Positions 1 through 8,239 of a DNA stretch of 64,000 nucleotides are shown one piece after another. The DNA lies in contig JAPEKQ010000002.1 of NCBI GenBank assembly GCA_029990205.1, forward strand, positions 64,501 through 128,500. Reading direction: 5' to 3'. Made by a program: the position numbers and the translations under genes. The DNA comes from a bacterium. GTDB taxonomy: Bacteria; Joyebacterota; Joyebacteria; Joyebacterales; Joyebacteraceae. The notes under the pieces were generated by a model, which was not told the DNA's origin, did no database searches, and saw only the letters and a program-made list of their open reading frames with translations. Numbering within the stretch: position 1 is the first letter of the stretch; each line of letters starts with the position of its first letter.

Positions 1-1240
1 CGTACGTGGAGAACTTGTATCCGCGCGTGTAGTCGAACTTCTCCACGGCGCGCATCAGACCCGTGTTCCCCTCCTGGATCAGGTCGAGGAAGTCCAGACC
101 TCGGTGTGTGTAGCGCTTCGCGATGGAGATGACGAGCCGGACGTTCGCTTCGACCATCTCGGTCTTGGCGCGGTTGGCCTCGTACTCGCCCGTCTCGATC
201 CGGCGCCACACATCCTTCATCTGGACGCAGCCGACACCGCACTCGCGCTCGACGCGCCGAAGCGCGCGCTTGCGGTTCCGGATCTCGTTCGCGAGTGCCT
301 CGGCCTCCTTCTTGAGCGTGGCGACGGACTTCGAGCGCGACGTCTTCTTCGCCTCGGCCTTCTTCGCGGCTTCCGCCTTGGCCTTGGCCGCCACCTTCCC
401 GCCCGCCTTCTTCGCTTCGCGGGCGGCCGCGCGCTCGCGCTTCTTCTTCGCCTCGGCGCGCTCGACACGCTTGACTGCCTTGTCGTGCTCGTGGACCATC
501 TCGTCGATCTCGAACTCGAGCCGCTGGATCTTGTCAACGAGCTCGGAGATGCGCGCGCTCATCTTCGCGACCTGCCGGGGACTCAAGGCGAGCTTCTTCG
601 CCTCGGTCAGCAGCAGCTTCTGCCGACGATCGATGGCCTTCTGCGTCTGGCGCGCGTGCTGGGGCTTCGCCTTCTTGAGCTTGACCTCGAGGTCACGCCG
701 CTCGGTGTCGAGCTTGATGATCTTGTTCATACGGAGAACGACTCGCCTGCGCTCCTCGTTCCCTGTCGCGTTCTTCCGTTTTCTGTCGATGCGAACGACG
801 CGGTCCATCCGGACCTTGTCGGTCTTGAGGCGCTCGGAGAGCGTCGCCATGCGCTTCATCGTCGTCAGCGACTCGAACACGGCGCCGTACGCCATGTTCT
901 CGGCCGCCTCGATCCGCTTGCAGATCTCGACCTCACCCTCTCGGTCAAGCAGCTTGACCTGCCCCATCTCCCGGAGATACATGCGGACCGGATCGTCGAA
1001 GCGGAGCCGAGGTTGCGCCTTGGTCTTCCTCTTCGCGTCTCGCTTGCGCTTCGCTTCCTTGATCTTCTTGTCGACGACCTCGATCCCGGCGTCACCAAGC
1101 CGACAGTAGACATCATCGACGGCGTCGATGTTGATGTCGCTGCCGAAGTACGAGCCGAGTTCCTCGTACGTGAGCGTCTTCGAGTCCCCGACGGCCTTCA
1201 CGATCGCGGCCGCGATCTTCTCAGCAGAACGTTTCGCCAT
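1..1240 (-). CDS. rpoD: RNA polymerase primary sigma factor RpoD (partial, 3' end beyond window)
   Basis: Primary sigma factor that directs RNA polymerase core to housekeeping promoters. The visible 413 codons start at an ATG at 1240. They contain region 1.2 ([20 protein letters not shown], just after residue 70), a long Lys/Ala/Arg-rich spacer, and region 2 ([20 protein letters not shown], then [18 protein letters not shown]). The frame is still open at base 1 in the middle of region 2.3/2.4, so regions 3 and 4 lie outside. It starts 31 bases after the dnaG stop, matching the classical rpsU-dnaG-rpoD operon. No strong Shine-Dalgarno is visible upstream. The spacer between regions 1.2 and 2 is typical in place for group 1 sigma factors but very rich in AKK/AEAK runs. 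Confidence 0.95.
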   Translation of the reverse strand, partial: MAKRSAEKIAAAIVKAVGDSKTLTYEELGSYFGSDINIDAVDDVYCRLGDAGIEVVDKKIKEAKRKRDAKRKTKAQPRLRFDDPVRMYLREMGQVKLLDREGEVEICKRIEAAENMAYGAVFESLTTMKRMATLSERLKTDKVRMDRVVRIDRKRKNATGNEERRRVVLRMNKIIKLDTERRDLEVKLKKAKPQHARQTQKAIDRRQKLLLTEAKKLALSPRQVAKMSARISELVDKIQRLEFEIDEMVHEHDKAVKRVERAEAKKKRERAAAREAKKAGGKVAAKAKAEAAKKAEAKKTSRSKSVATLKKEAEALANEIRNRKRALRRVERECGVGCVQMKDVWRRIETGEYEANRAKTEMVEANVRLVISIAKRYTHRGLDFLDLIQEGNTGLMRAVEKFDYTRGYKFSTY

Positions 1241-1271
1241 GTGTCTCGTTCGCCCCCAGGTCAGAGAGAGT

Positions 1272-3176
1272 TCACCTGCCGCCGCTGAGTTCCTCGAGCT
1301 TGCGCGCAAGCTCGAGCCTCCGTTCGACACGCGCCATGAGCGCTCCGTCGTCCGTCAGCTCGGCGGCCCGGATCTCCTCTTCCACCACGCGGATCTCTTC
1401 CTCGATCTGCGCTCGCCTCATCGTTCTAATATAGTCATCACAGAGCCTCCCGCCATCTTCAGGGAGCTCTCTCATAGCCAGTTCCGTCAGAAGCTTCGCC
1501 ACTCCCGGACCGTCTTCAGGCTCGATGAGCGCCGAGACATCCGCGGCCGCCCGGCCGGGCGTCTCCCAGATGCGCGCCACGAGACCGCGCACGGGGTCGC
1601 TGATGAACTCATCCGGCCTCGCCACGGCCCGCACGCACTCCGCGTGCCCTCCACCAGCGAGGAGCAGCGCGAGAAGCCCCTCCTCGGCCGAACGCACGAG
1701 AGCCGGGACCTCGCGCGGCGCCTCGACGTCGTCGCCCTGCGGGTCGGTCGGCGGCGGCGGGTCCTCGGCGCCCCCCGGACCTCCGGCGCCGACGGTCGAC
1801 GCTCTCGTCCCGGTTCGTGCCGTTCCCGGGCCGCCCGGGCCGCCGGCCGAGCGTGAGTCCTGCGCGCGCCCGCGACGCTCGCCCCGCGGCCTCCGCGATT
1901 TCAGCTCCGCGCGCTTCGCCTCGTAGAGACGGACCACGGCGCCGTGTCTGAGCGAGAGCGCCTCGGCGACCTTCTCGAGCATCAGGTCCGCCTTGATCGG
2001 GTCGGCGACGTGCGAGACGGTCTCGATGAGCGCCCGCGCCGCCTGCTCACGGCCGTCGGCCGTGTCGGTCGCGTTCGTGCTGACGAAGAAGTCGATGAAG
2101 TCCTGCGAGGACGCCAGCGCCTCCCGCAGCGCATCGGCTCCGTGCTTCCGAACGTACGAGTCCGGGTCGTTCCCGTCCGGCAGAAGCGCCACGCGGACCT
2201 TGAGCCCGAGTTCGACAAGAGCCTCCGCCGCGCGCGTCGCCGCGGAGAGACCGGCGTCGTCTCCGTCGTAGGCGACGAAGACCTTGTCCGCGTACCGGTC
2301 GATGATCTTCGCCTGTTCGCGAGTGAGCGCGGTCCCCGCCGACGCGATGGCGTTCTTGAACCCCGCCTGCACGAGGCTCAGCACATCCATGTACCCTTCG
2401 ACAAGAATGGCCTCGCGCGTCATGCGGATCGACTGTCTCGCCTGGTTCAACCCGTAGAGGTAGTAGCTCTTCCGGTAGACGCGCGTCTCCGGCGAGTTGA
2501 GATACTTCGGTTCGGCGTCGCCGAACGCTCGCCCGCCGAACCCGACCGCCTTCCCCGCCGCGGCGAGGAGCGGGAAGATGAGCCGGTCGCGGAACCGGTC
2601 GTACTGCCCGCCGCCCTCTCGCGCGATGGCCAGACCCGCCTCGATGAGCACGCTCTCCTTCACACCGGACGCTCTCGCGTGCTTGAGGAGGTTGTCCCAC
2701 CCTGGCGGCGCGTACCCGATCGCGAACTCGGCCACGACCTCGGAGTCCAGCCCCCGGTCCTTGATGTACTCGCGGGCCGGAGCGCCCGAGGCTCCCTTGA
2801 GCGAACTCCGGAAGAACTCGACCGCCATCTGATTCGCGGCGAAGACGGGATCGTCCTCGGCAGACCGACCGGAGCCTCGCTCCGGGAGCGCGATCCCCGC
2901 GCGCTGCGCGAGTTCGCGGATCGCATCGATGAACCCGAGCTTCTCGTACTCCATCAGGAACGTGATGACGTTGCCGCCGACGCCGCACCCGAAGCAGTGG
3001 TAGATCTGCCGCTCGGGATTGACGTTGAACGACGGCGTCTTCTCCTGGTGGAACGGACACCGCCCCTTGTAGTTGACGCCCGCGCGCTTGAGCGGGATAC
3101 GCTCAGAGATCACGTCGACGATATCGTTCGACTCGCGGATGCGATCGATGAGTTCGTCCGGCAGGCGCCCCGACAT
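1272..3176 (-). CDS. dnaG: DNA primase DnaG
   Basis: Makes RNA primers for chromosome replication, working with the replicative helicase. The 634-residue protein has the CHC2 zinc-binding domain (C40, H43, C61, C64), a catalytic core, and a Toprim domain with EGYMD at 260-264 and DGDDAG at 304-309, whose acidic residues bind metal. A proline/glycine-rich linker at roughly 435-500 leads to a C-terminal helicase-interaction-like region. Length is normal for the family. The ATG directly abuts the stop of the upstream small gene, and rpoD follows 31 bases later, so the genes are probably cotranscribed. Confidence 0.96.
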   Translation of the reverse strand: MSGRLPDELIDRIRESNDIVDVISERIPLKRAGVNYKGRCPFHQEKTPSFNVNPERQIYHCFGCGVGGNVITFLMEYEKLGFIDAIRELAQRAGIALPERGSGRSAEDDPVFAANQMAVEFFRSSLKGASGAPAREYIKDRGLDSEVVAEFAIGYAPPGWDNLLKHARASGVKESVLIEAGLAIAREGGGQYDRFRDRLIFPLLAAAGKAVGFGGRAFGDAEPKYLNSPETRVYRKSYYLYGLNQARQSIRMTREAILVEGYMDVLSLVQAGFKNAIASAGTALTREQAKIIDRYADKVFVAYDGDDAGLSAATRAAEALVELGLKVRVALLPDGNDPDSYVRKHGADALREALASSQDFIDFFVSTNATDTADGREQAARALIETVSHVADPIKADLMLEKVAEALSLRHGAVVRLYEAKRAELKSRRPRGERRGRAQDSRSAGGPGGPGTARTGTRASTVGAGGPGGAEDPPPPTDPQGDDVEAPREVPALVRSAEEGLLALLLAGGGHAECVRAVARPDEFISDPVRGLVARIWETPGRAAADVSALIEPEDGPGVAKLLTELAMRELPEDGGRLCDDYIRTMRRAQIEEEIRVVEEEIRAAELTDDGALMARVERRLELARKLEELSGGR

Positions 3177-3455
3177 CTATTCTCCCCGGTCCTTGTCCAT
3201 CAGTTCCTTGATCTTGCGCTGTTCCCAGTCGTCGCCCCAGAACATGAAGGGCAGGAACGTAGTCGCCGCATGGATGGCGAGGCCGATGCCCCAGCCGAAG
3301 AGCGGCCACCAGAACCAGTAGTGCCCGGGCGACGTCAGGTGATTGATGATGAAGAGGAACGCATTGACCAGGACGTAGGCGAAGAGGTGGCTGTAGAATC
3401 CCTTGAGTTCCTCGGCACGCTTCTTCGCGCGCTCAAACTTCGCGTTCTGTTCCAC
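3177..3455 (-). CDS. 2TM domain-containing small membrane protein
   Basis: A 92-residue protein of unknown function. A charged amphipathic N-terminus (residues 1-18) precedes two hydrophobic segments at about 21-38 and 47-68, with aromatic-rich WFWWPLFGWG at the start of the second. A short charged tail follows. This is the pattern of the 2TM (DUF) family, often found attached to histidine kinases or standing alone. The start is GTG at 3455, preceded by AAGGAGGAGCG, and its stop touches the dnaG ATG. It overlaps the upstream small membrane gene by 23 bases, which suggests translational coupling. A helper for a membrane complex is possible, but nothing in the sequence shows a specific role. 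Confidence 0.75.
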   Translation of the reverse strand: MEQNAKFERAKKRAEELKGFYSHLFAYVLVNAFLFIINHLTSPGHYWFWWPLFGWGIGLAIHAATTFLPFMFWGDDWEQRKIKELMDKDRGE

Positions 3456-3642
3456 CGCGCTCCTCCTTCCAGAGCCTCCAGACTGACAGCACCGAACCGA
3501 TCGTCGTGAACACCGCGGCGAGGACCCGCGCGCTCGAAACCCCCTCGTCCAGGAGCAGAACCCAGCTCACGATCGCCGTGAGGAGCATCGCGGCCGCCGC
3601 GATGCGCGGCCAGCGCTTCTTCCGCTTCGCGGCCTTCTCCAA
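3433..3642 (-). CDS. Hypothetical small membrane protein
   Basis: A 69-residue protein with a Lys/Arg-rich N-terminus (EKAAKRKKRWPR), two predicted membrane helices (about 13-30 and 38-56) and a charged C-terminus. I recognise no family. Support for reality comes from the TTG start at 3642 directly downstream of a very good Shine-Dalgarno (AGGAGGAGCAGG), the hydrophobicity pattern, and the overlap with the following 2TM gene. The two small proteins may form a pair, but this is inference. It lies between mutS2 and dnaG, a place where other genomes usually have no membrane genes. Confidence 0.55.
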   Translation of the reverse strand: MEKAAKRKKRWPRIAAAAMLLTAIVSWVLLLDEGVSSARVLAAVFTTIGSVLSVWRLWKEERGGTEREV

Positions 3643-3708
3643 CCTGCTCCTCCTCGAATCAGCACATCGCGGGCGCGCATCCGCGCCGGTTCCGCGACGG
3701 CCTTTCGT

Positions 3709-6093
3709 CTACTTCAGCTCCACGATCGTCACGCCGGTGTCGCCCTCGCCCCACTTGCCCAGACGGAACGACTTGACGGCCGACATGCCGCGCAGCACCT
3801 CCTGCGTCCTGTCCCGAAGCGCGCCCGTTCCCTTGCCGTGGACGATGCGCACGACGGTGAACCCCTGCATGACGGCCGTGCTCAGGAACGTCTCGATCGC
3901 GTCCCCGATCTCGTCGGTCGTCATACCGCGCAGGTGAAGCTCCGTGGCCGGCTGCGTATCGACGGCCAGCTCGTAGTCGACCTTCGGCCGCCGCGTCTTG
4001 TCCTTCGAGACGGGCTCGGGCACGACGAGTTCGTCCGCCGAGACCGTCAGGGTCGTGTTCTTGACGCGGACGCGGACACGCCCGCGGTCGTCGGGCAGTT
4101 CGAGAAGCTCGCCCTCGCGGCCGATGTTCTTCAGGCGGACACGCATCCCGACCTCGAGGTCGACCAGCGGCTCGGCGGCGACCTCCTCCACCTCGGGCTG
4201 GATCTCCTCGGCGAGCTGTTCCACGACATCCTTGTGAGATTCCTGGACCTTCCGACGCGCCGCCTTGATGGCATCACGCGCCGCGGACGTCTCCTTGATC
4301 TCCTTGACCGTCTGCTCGACAAGACCCTGCGCGCGGTCGAGAATCTCCCGCGCCTCCGCCAGCGCGCGCGTGCGGATCTGCTTCCGCTCGTCCTTGACGC
4401 CGGCCAGCCGCTCCTCGTAGTCCTTCGTCAGAAGCTCGGCCCGGCTCCGTTCGATCTCCGCCCGCCCGAGCGTCCGCTCGAGTTCGCGCTCCCTCCCGAC
4501 GAGGTCGGCCAGGAGTCCGTCCACTCTCGCGGCGTCGGCGTCGCGAAGCTCTCGCGCCCGCCCCACGACGCTCTCGGGAAGCCCCTGGCGCTCCGCGATG
4601 GAGAGCGCGTGGCTCGCGCCGGGGACGCCGCGGATGAACCTGAACGCGGGTTCGAAGGTGTCCGGGTCGAACGCCATCGAACCGTTGACCATCCCCTCGT
4701 ACTCGTGCACGTGGTTCTTCACCACGCCGAGATGCGTCGTCGCGATGGTCGCCGCGCCGCGCTTCGTGAGCTCTTCGAGGATCGCGATGGCGAGCCCCGC
4801 TCCTTCGTCCGGGTCGGTTCCCGCGCCGAGTTCGTCGAGCAGCACGAGCGTCTTCTCGTTGGCCTCGGTGAGGATCTCGCGAATGGTCTTCAGATGAGAC
4901 GAGAAGGTCGAGAGACTCATCTCGATCGACTGTTCGTCGCCGATGTCGGCGAAGACCTCACGGAAGACCGAGATCTCCGTCCCCTCACCCGCCGGGACGT
5001 GAAGCCCGCACATGGCCATGGTGACGAGGAGCCCGACGGTCTTGAGCGTCACCGTCTTCCCTCCGGCGTTCGGGCCGGAGATGACGAGCGTGCTCCCCTC
5101 GACACCGAGGTCGAGGTCGAGAGGAACGATGCTGCCGCCCGTCTCGCGGAAGATCGCGTCGAGCACCGGGTGACGACCGGACCGGATGCGGAGCCGCCCG
5201 TCGGCGGTCACCGACGGCCGGACGCAGTCGAGGTCTCTCGAGAGGAGCGCCGCGGCCCGGTAGAGGTCGAGCTCACCGAGGATCTCGGTCGAGACCCGGA
5301 TCGCCTCCGCCTCCTCTCCCACCGTGGCGGTGAGCGCGCGCAGGATCCGCTCGATCTCCTTCTTCTCGGCGGATGCGAGTTCCGCGAGTTCGTTGTTGAG
5401 CGGCACCGTGCTCATCGGCTCGACGAAGAGCGTGGCGCCCGTCGATGACTGGTCGTGAACGATGCCCTTCAGATGCGAGCGGCTCGCGCGCTTGACCGGG
5501 AGGACGAGTCGGCCGTTGCGGATGTGGACGGCCGCTTCCTGCACCGTGTCGTCGCGGAGTTCCTTCTGGAGGATGGCCTGGAGCTTCTCATCGATGCGGG
5601 CGCGCGTCCGTTCGAGCGCCCGGCGGATCTTCGAGAGCTCGCGGCTGGCGCTGTCCTTGACCTCGACGGCCACATCGTCGATGGCGCGTTCGATCGATGC
5701 CTCGACGGCGGGCAGCGAGCAGAGCCGCTGCGCCTTCTCCCAGGTCAGCGGCGCCTCTTCCTGCTTGCGGGACGTGAACTCGCGAACCTCGCGCGCGGCG
5801 GCGATCGCTCCACGGACCTCAAGGAGATCCGCGCACGAGAGCATGGCCCCCTGGCGCGAGCTTCGCTCTGCCAGCGACCGGGCGTCACGGGCACGGTCGA
5901 TGGGCAGCCGTGCGCCGTCGTCGACGAGCCTCCGGAGTTCCGTGGTGATGGTCAGGTCGTGTTCAATGGAACCGAGGTCGACGGTTGGGCGGAGCGCAGC
6001 TGCACGCTCGGCGCCCGGCTCGAACGACGTTCTGTCGACGAGCATCCGGACGACCTTCTCGAATTCCAGGACATCGAGGGTGTGGGTATTCAT
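3709..6093 (-). CDS. mutS2: MutS2 family ATPase/endonuclease
   Basis: MutS2 (also called RqcU in Firmicutes) limits homologous recombination and, in some bacteria, splits collided ribosomes. The 794-residue protein has the MutS core/clamp helices, a P-loop GPNAGGKT at 340-347, a Walker B-like LVLLDELGAGTDPDEG, a coiled-coil region near 520-640, a KOW-like segment, and a C-terminal Smr domain starting near 717 with LHLRGMTTDEI and VRIVHGKGTGALR. It lacks the MutS mismatch-recognition domains, as expected for MutS2. The ATG at 6093 has no close Shine-Dalgarno. Its place in the rpsU-dnaG-rpoD cluster suggests co-regulation with replication and translation. Confidence 0.93.
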   Translation of the reverse strand: MNTHTLDVLEFEKVVRMLVDRTSFEPGAERAAALRPTVDLGSIEHDLTITTELRRLVDDGARLPIDRARDARSLAERSSRQGAMLSCADLLEVRGAIAAAREVREFTSRKQEEAPLTWEKAQRLCSLPAVEASIERAIDDVAVEVKDSASRELSKIRRALERTRARIDEKLQAILQKELRDDTVQEAAVHIRNGRLVLPVKRASRSHLKGIVHDQSSTGATLFVEPMSTVPLNNELAELASAEKKEIERILRALTATVGEEAEAIRVSTEILGELDLYRAAALLSRDLDCVRPSVTADGRLRIRSGRHPVLDAIFRETGGSIVPLDLDLGVEGSTLVISGPNAGGKTVTLKTVGLLVTMAMCGLHVPAGEGTEISVFREVFADIGDEQSIEMSLSTFSSHLKTIREILTEANEKTLVLLDELGAGTDPDEGAGLAIAILEELTKRGAATIATTHLGVVKNHVHEYEGMVNGSMAFDPDTFEPAFRFIRGVPGASHALSIAERQGLPESVVGRARELRDADAARVDGLLADLVGRERELERTLGRAEIERSRAELLTKDYEERLAGVKDERKQIRTRALAEAREILDRAQGLVEQTVKEIKETSAARDAIKAARRKVQESHKDVVEQLAEEIQPEVEEVAAEPLVDLEVGMRVRLKNIGREGELLELPDDRGRVRVRVKNTTLTVSADELVVPEPVSKDKTRRPKVDYELAVDTQPATELHLRGMTTDEIGDAIETFLSTAVMQGFTVVRIVHGKGTGALRDRTQEVLRGMSAVKSFRLGKWGEGDTGVTIVELK

Positions 6094-6204
6094 AGACGGC
6101 TATGAGACTCCGGCGGATCCTGCGCAGCAGTCGTGACCGCAACGCAGGGGCCTCTCAAGCTTCCGTGCACCCGAACAGGGGCGACCGTCCTGGTCCCGCC
6201 TGTC

Positions 6205-7167
6205 CTAGTGCCGGTAACGTCTGAAGCCGGAGCACTCGATGAGATCGAACTTCCGTCTGGCGGCCTTCTCGACGCCGTCCAACAGAAGGTTCATCCCCAG
6301 CGTGTCGCTCGCTATGTGCCCGGCGATCACTACGTTGATGTGGTTCTTCTCGGCCTGTTCCCTGTTCTTCTCCGAGATGTGCATGCCCACGACCGTCCCG
6401 ATGTCGGACGTGTTCGCGAGCTTCTCGAAGGCCTTGTGCGAACCACCGGTCCCGCCCGTCATATCGACGAGGACCTTGCCGGTCCGCCGCTCCTCGCTGC
6501 CGACGAAGACCTTGAGTCCGGCGCCGAGCTTCTCGGCTTCGGCGTACTCGGGGATATCCCGGAGCACACCGAGCACGTCGCCGACGGTCTCGGCCTTCTT
6601 CGCGTCGAACAGCCTCTGAAGATACGTGGCCACACAGTTGTCGGCCGGTGTGTGGGTACAGATCATCGGGATGTCGAGAAGACGAGCCGCGTCGACGCCC
6701 CGCTGGTGGTTGATCGGCATGACGCCCCGCTCGACCTGCTTGATGCGGGGACCCATGATGCCCTCGGCGACATTGATCGGGACGCCGTGAGCGTGGAGGA
6801 TATCGGCCTGCATCGCCATGACACCGCTCAGGTTCGCCTGCGCCCCGCCCTCGGGATGGTGCGCCCAGATGAGATCGATCTTGCGACCCTTCTCGCGAAG
6901 CCGCTCGGTAAGGAGGACCTCGCCGATCTCCATGTCGATCCCCATAATGACGCTCTTGACGTCGACGTCGTCGGCGCCGTGGAGGATGCGGGAATCGGAA
7001 TACGGGCTGGTCAGACGCTCGGTGTCGAACACCTTCTTGTCGTTGCCCTTGAGACCGTCGTACTTCTTCTTCACGCGCTTGAGTTCCTTGCGAACAACCG
7101 CCTTGCCGCGCGGGTCGTACTCGATCCCGACCTTGACTGCCGCCTCGTAGAGCTTCCTGAGCTTCAT
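6205..7167 (-). CDS. NIF3 (DUF34) family metal-binding protein
   Basis: A 320-residue member of the NIF3/DUF34 family, a widespread dinuclear-metal hydrolase-like fold whose substrate is uncertain; YbgI/GTP cyclohydrolase I type 2-like annotations are not reliable. Visible signatures are IWAHHPEGGA near residues 110-120 and HTPADNCV near 190, which supply metal-ligand histidines, and a C-terminal HINVVIAGHIASDT stretch. An N-terminal helical extension of about 60 residues (VRKELKRVKKKYDGL) distinguishes it from short family members. The start at 7167 has AAGG upstream. It sits between yqeY and mutS2 in the extended rpsU operon. Confidence 0.82.
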   Translation of the reverse strand: MKLRKLYEAAVKVGIEYDPRGKAVVRKELKRVKKKYDGLKGNDKKVFDTERLTSPYSDSRILHGADDVDVKSVIMGIDMEIGEVLLTERLREKGRKIDLIWAHHPEGGAQANLSGVMAMQADILHAHGVPINVAEGIMGPRIKQVERGVMPINHQRGVDAARLLDIPMICTHTPADNCVATYLQRLFDAKKAETVGDVLGVLRDIPEYAEAEKLGAGLKVFVGSEERRTGKVLVDMTGGTGGSHKAFEKLANTSDIGTVVGMHISEKNREQAEKNHINVVIAGHIASDTLGMNLLLDGVEKAARRKFDLIECSGFRRYRH

Positions 7168-7208
7168 CGGTGCCTTTCCACACGGGAGCGCTTGACGCGC
7201 CCGTGACG

Positions 7209-7664
7209 CTAGCCCTCGCCTCCGGCGAGCTGCTGCTGGACCACGGCCTTCACGACCTTTCCGTCCGCACGACCCTTCATCTTCGGCATGACGGCCTTCA
7301 TGACGAGGCCCATTTCACGGACACTTGTTGCACCTGATTCCGCGATGGCCTCTGCGACGAGCGAGGTGATCTCATCCTCGCTGAGCTGCTCGGGGAGGTA
7401 CTGCGATACGACGGCTAGGCTGGCCTTCTCCTTGACGACGAGGTCGTCGCGGCCGGCCGGGCCAAACTGATCGATCGCCTCGCGGTGACGCTTCGCCACA
7501 CGCGCGAGGACCTCGATCGCGTCCTCGTCCTTGAGGTCGCGACCGAGTTCGATCGCTCGATTCTTCATTTCGGAACGCACGAAGCGGATGACGCCCAGGC
7601 GCACGCCGTCGCGAGCCTTGGTCGCCTCGATCATGTCGTTCTTGAGTCGGTCCAGGATGCTCAT
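7209..7664 (-). CDS. yqeY: GatB/YqeY domain-containing protein
   Basis: A 151-residue protein of the YqeY family, related to the tail domain of the GatB subunit of Asp/Glu-tRNA amidotransferase. It shows the typical N-terminus (LKNDMIEATKARDGVRLGVI), the middle motif LPEQLSEDEI, and the C-terminal MGLVMKAVMPKMKGRADGK. The domain probably binds RNA or tRNA, but free-standing YqeY has no proven function. GGGAGG precedes the ATG at 7664. Its position directly after rpsU is conserved in many bacteria. Confidence 0.92.
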   Translation of the reverse strand: MSILDRLKNDMIEATKARDGVRLGVIRFVRSEMKNRAIELGRDLKDEDAIEVLARVAKRHREAIDQFGPAGRDDLVVKEKASLAVVSQYLPEQLSEDEITSLVAEAIAESGATSVREMGLVMKAVMPKMKGRADGKVVKAVVQQQLAGGEG

Positions 7665-7688
7665 GTCGCCTCCCGGAATCGATTCCGG

Positions 7689-7892
7689 TTACCTGGTCTT
7701 CGACTGCTTGATCTTGAGCTTGCGCAGCTTGCGCTTCGCAGCACTGCGCTTGCGCTTCCTGCGCTCACTGGGCTTCTCGAAGTGAGAGTGCTTCCGGAGA
7801 TCGGAGAGGATCCCGGCTTTCTCGCAGCGCTTCTTGAAACGGCGCAGTGCCCGCTCAAAGGACTCTCCGTCCTTGACTCGGACTCCTGGCAT
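7689..7892 (-). CDS. rpsU: 30S ribosomal protein S21
   Basis: S21 binds the 30S platform and helps mRNA initiation. I choose the ATG at 7892 (67 residues, [18 protein letters not shown]) instead of an in-frame upstream start that would add seven residues through the ribosome-binding site; a GGAGGGGGGTG stretch lies about 8 bases before this ATG. The basic C-terminus ([20 protein letters not shown]) is typical of the family. It is the first gene of the rpsU-yqeY-NIF3-mutS2-dnaG-rpoD run and lies just downstream of a strong promoter at 8014-8042. Confidence 0.95.
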   Translation of the reverse strand: MPGVRVKDGESFERALRRFKKRCEKAGILSDLRKHSHFEKPSERRKRKRSAAKRKLRKLKIKQSKTR

Positions 7893-7995
7893 CTGGTGTT
7901 CACCCCCCTCCAAGGGTTGGCGACAACATCTGTCGGAGGGACACGTATCCCCCCTGTGTGAGACCGAAGCGTTGCTTCGACCGCACGACCTCTTT

Positions 7996-8013
7996 CAAGC
8001 GTACAAACGCTTG
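7996..8013 (-). repeat. Perfect 6-bp inverted repeat at the rpsU transcription start
   Basis: CAAGCG, a 6-base gap, then CGCTTG, immediately after the -10 box and spanning the predicted start site. It could be an operator or a 5' hairpin on the mRNA. A second hairpin (CGAAGC-GTT-GCTTCG, 7965-7979) and a third (CGACA/TGTCG, 7921-7935) lie further down the leader. Confidence 0.5.
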
Positions 8014-8042
8014 AGTATAGGGATTCATGAAGCAGGTGTCAA
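8014..8042 (-). promoter_or_regulatory. Sigma-70-type promoter for the rpsU operon
   Basis: Minus-strand TTGACA (8042-8037), a 17-base spacer and TATACT (8019-8014). The predicted start is near 8007, leaving a leader of about 115 bases before rpsU. This is one of the best consensus matches in the window. Confidence 0.8.
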
Positions 8043-8239
8043 CCCGTTTGTGTCGTTTTCCGGCCTGCTTCCGGAATCGCGTCCCCGAACTCCCGTCCAG
8101 AGGATCTGGTCGATCTCATACGCCCCACCGCCACCCGTTCCTTCCCCGTACACGCCCATTTCCGTTGACTTGGCGGCTCTTCTGCGAGACCATTCGTAGT
8201 GTTGCCTCAATTACTGAACGCTCATTCGGAGGGAGCACC

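Larger units (their letters stand above)
7893..8239. other. Divergent intergenic region (347 bases) between rpsU and the acyl-CoA module
   Basis: Contains the rpsU promoter and leader hairpins on the minus strand. For the plus-strand gene there is a TTGACT at 8165-8170, but no convincing -10 at 16-18 bases, so that promoter is not called. A GGAGGGAGC ribosome-binding site ends the region. No coding sequence is supported here. Confidence 0.6.

Noticed and set aside
104-1288. Plus-strand open frames of 394 and 328 codons opposite rpoD
   Set aside because: They are antisense to clear sigma-factor sequence, low-complexity Arg/Leu-rich, and have no ribosome-binding site. High GC content produces such long open frames routinely.
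8165-8202. Promoter for the plus-strand CoA-transferase gene
   Set aside because: A TTGACT is present, but no -10 of acceptable quality occurs at 16-18 bases, so the site is not called.
8025-8210. 61-codon minus-strand frame in the intergenic region upstream of rpsU
   Set aside because: It overlaps the -35 box of the rpsU promoter, has no ribosome-binding site and no recognisable features.
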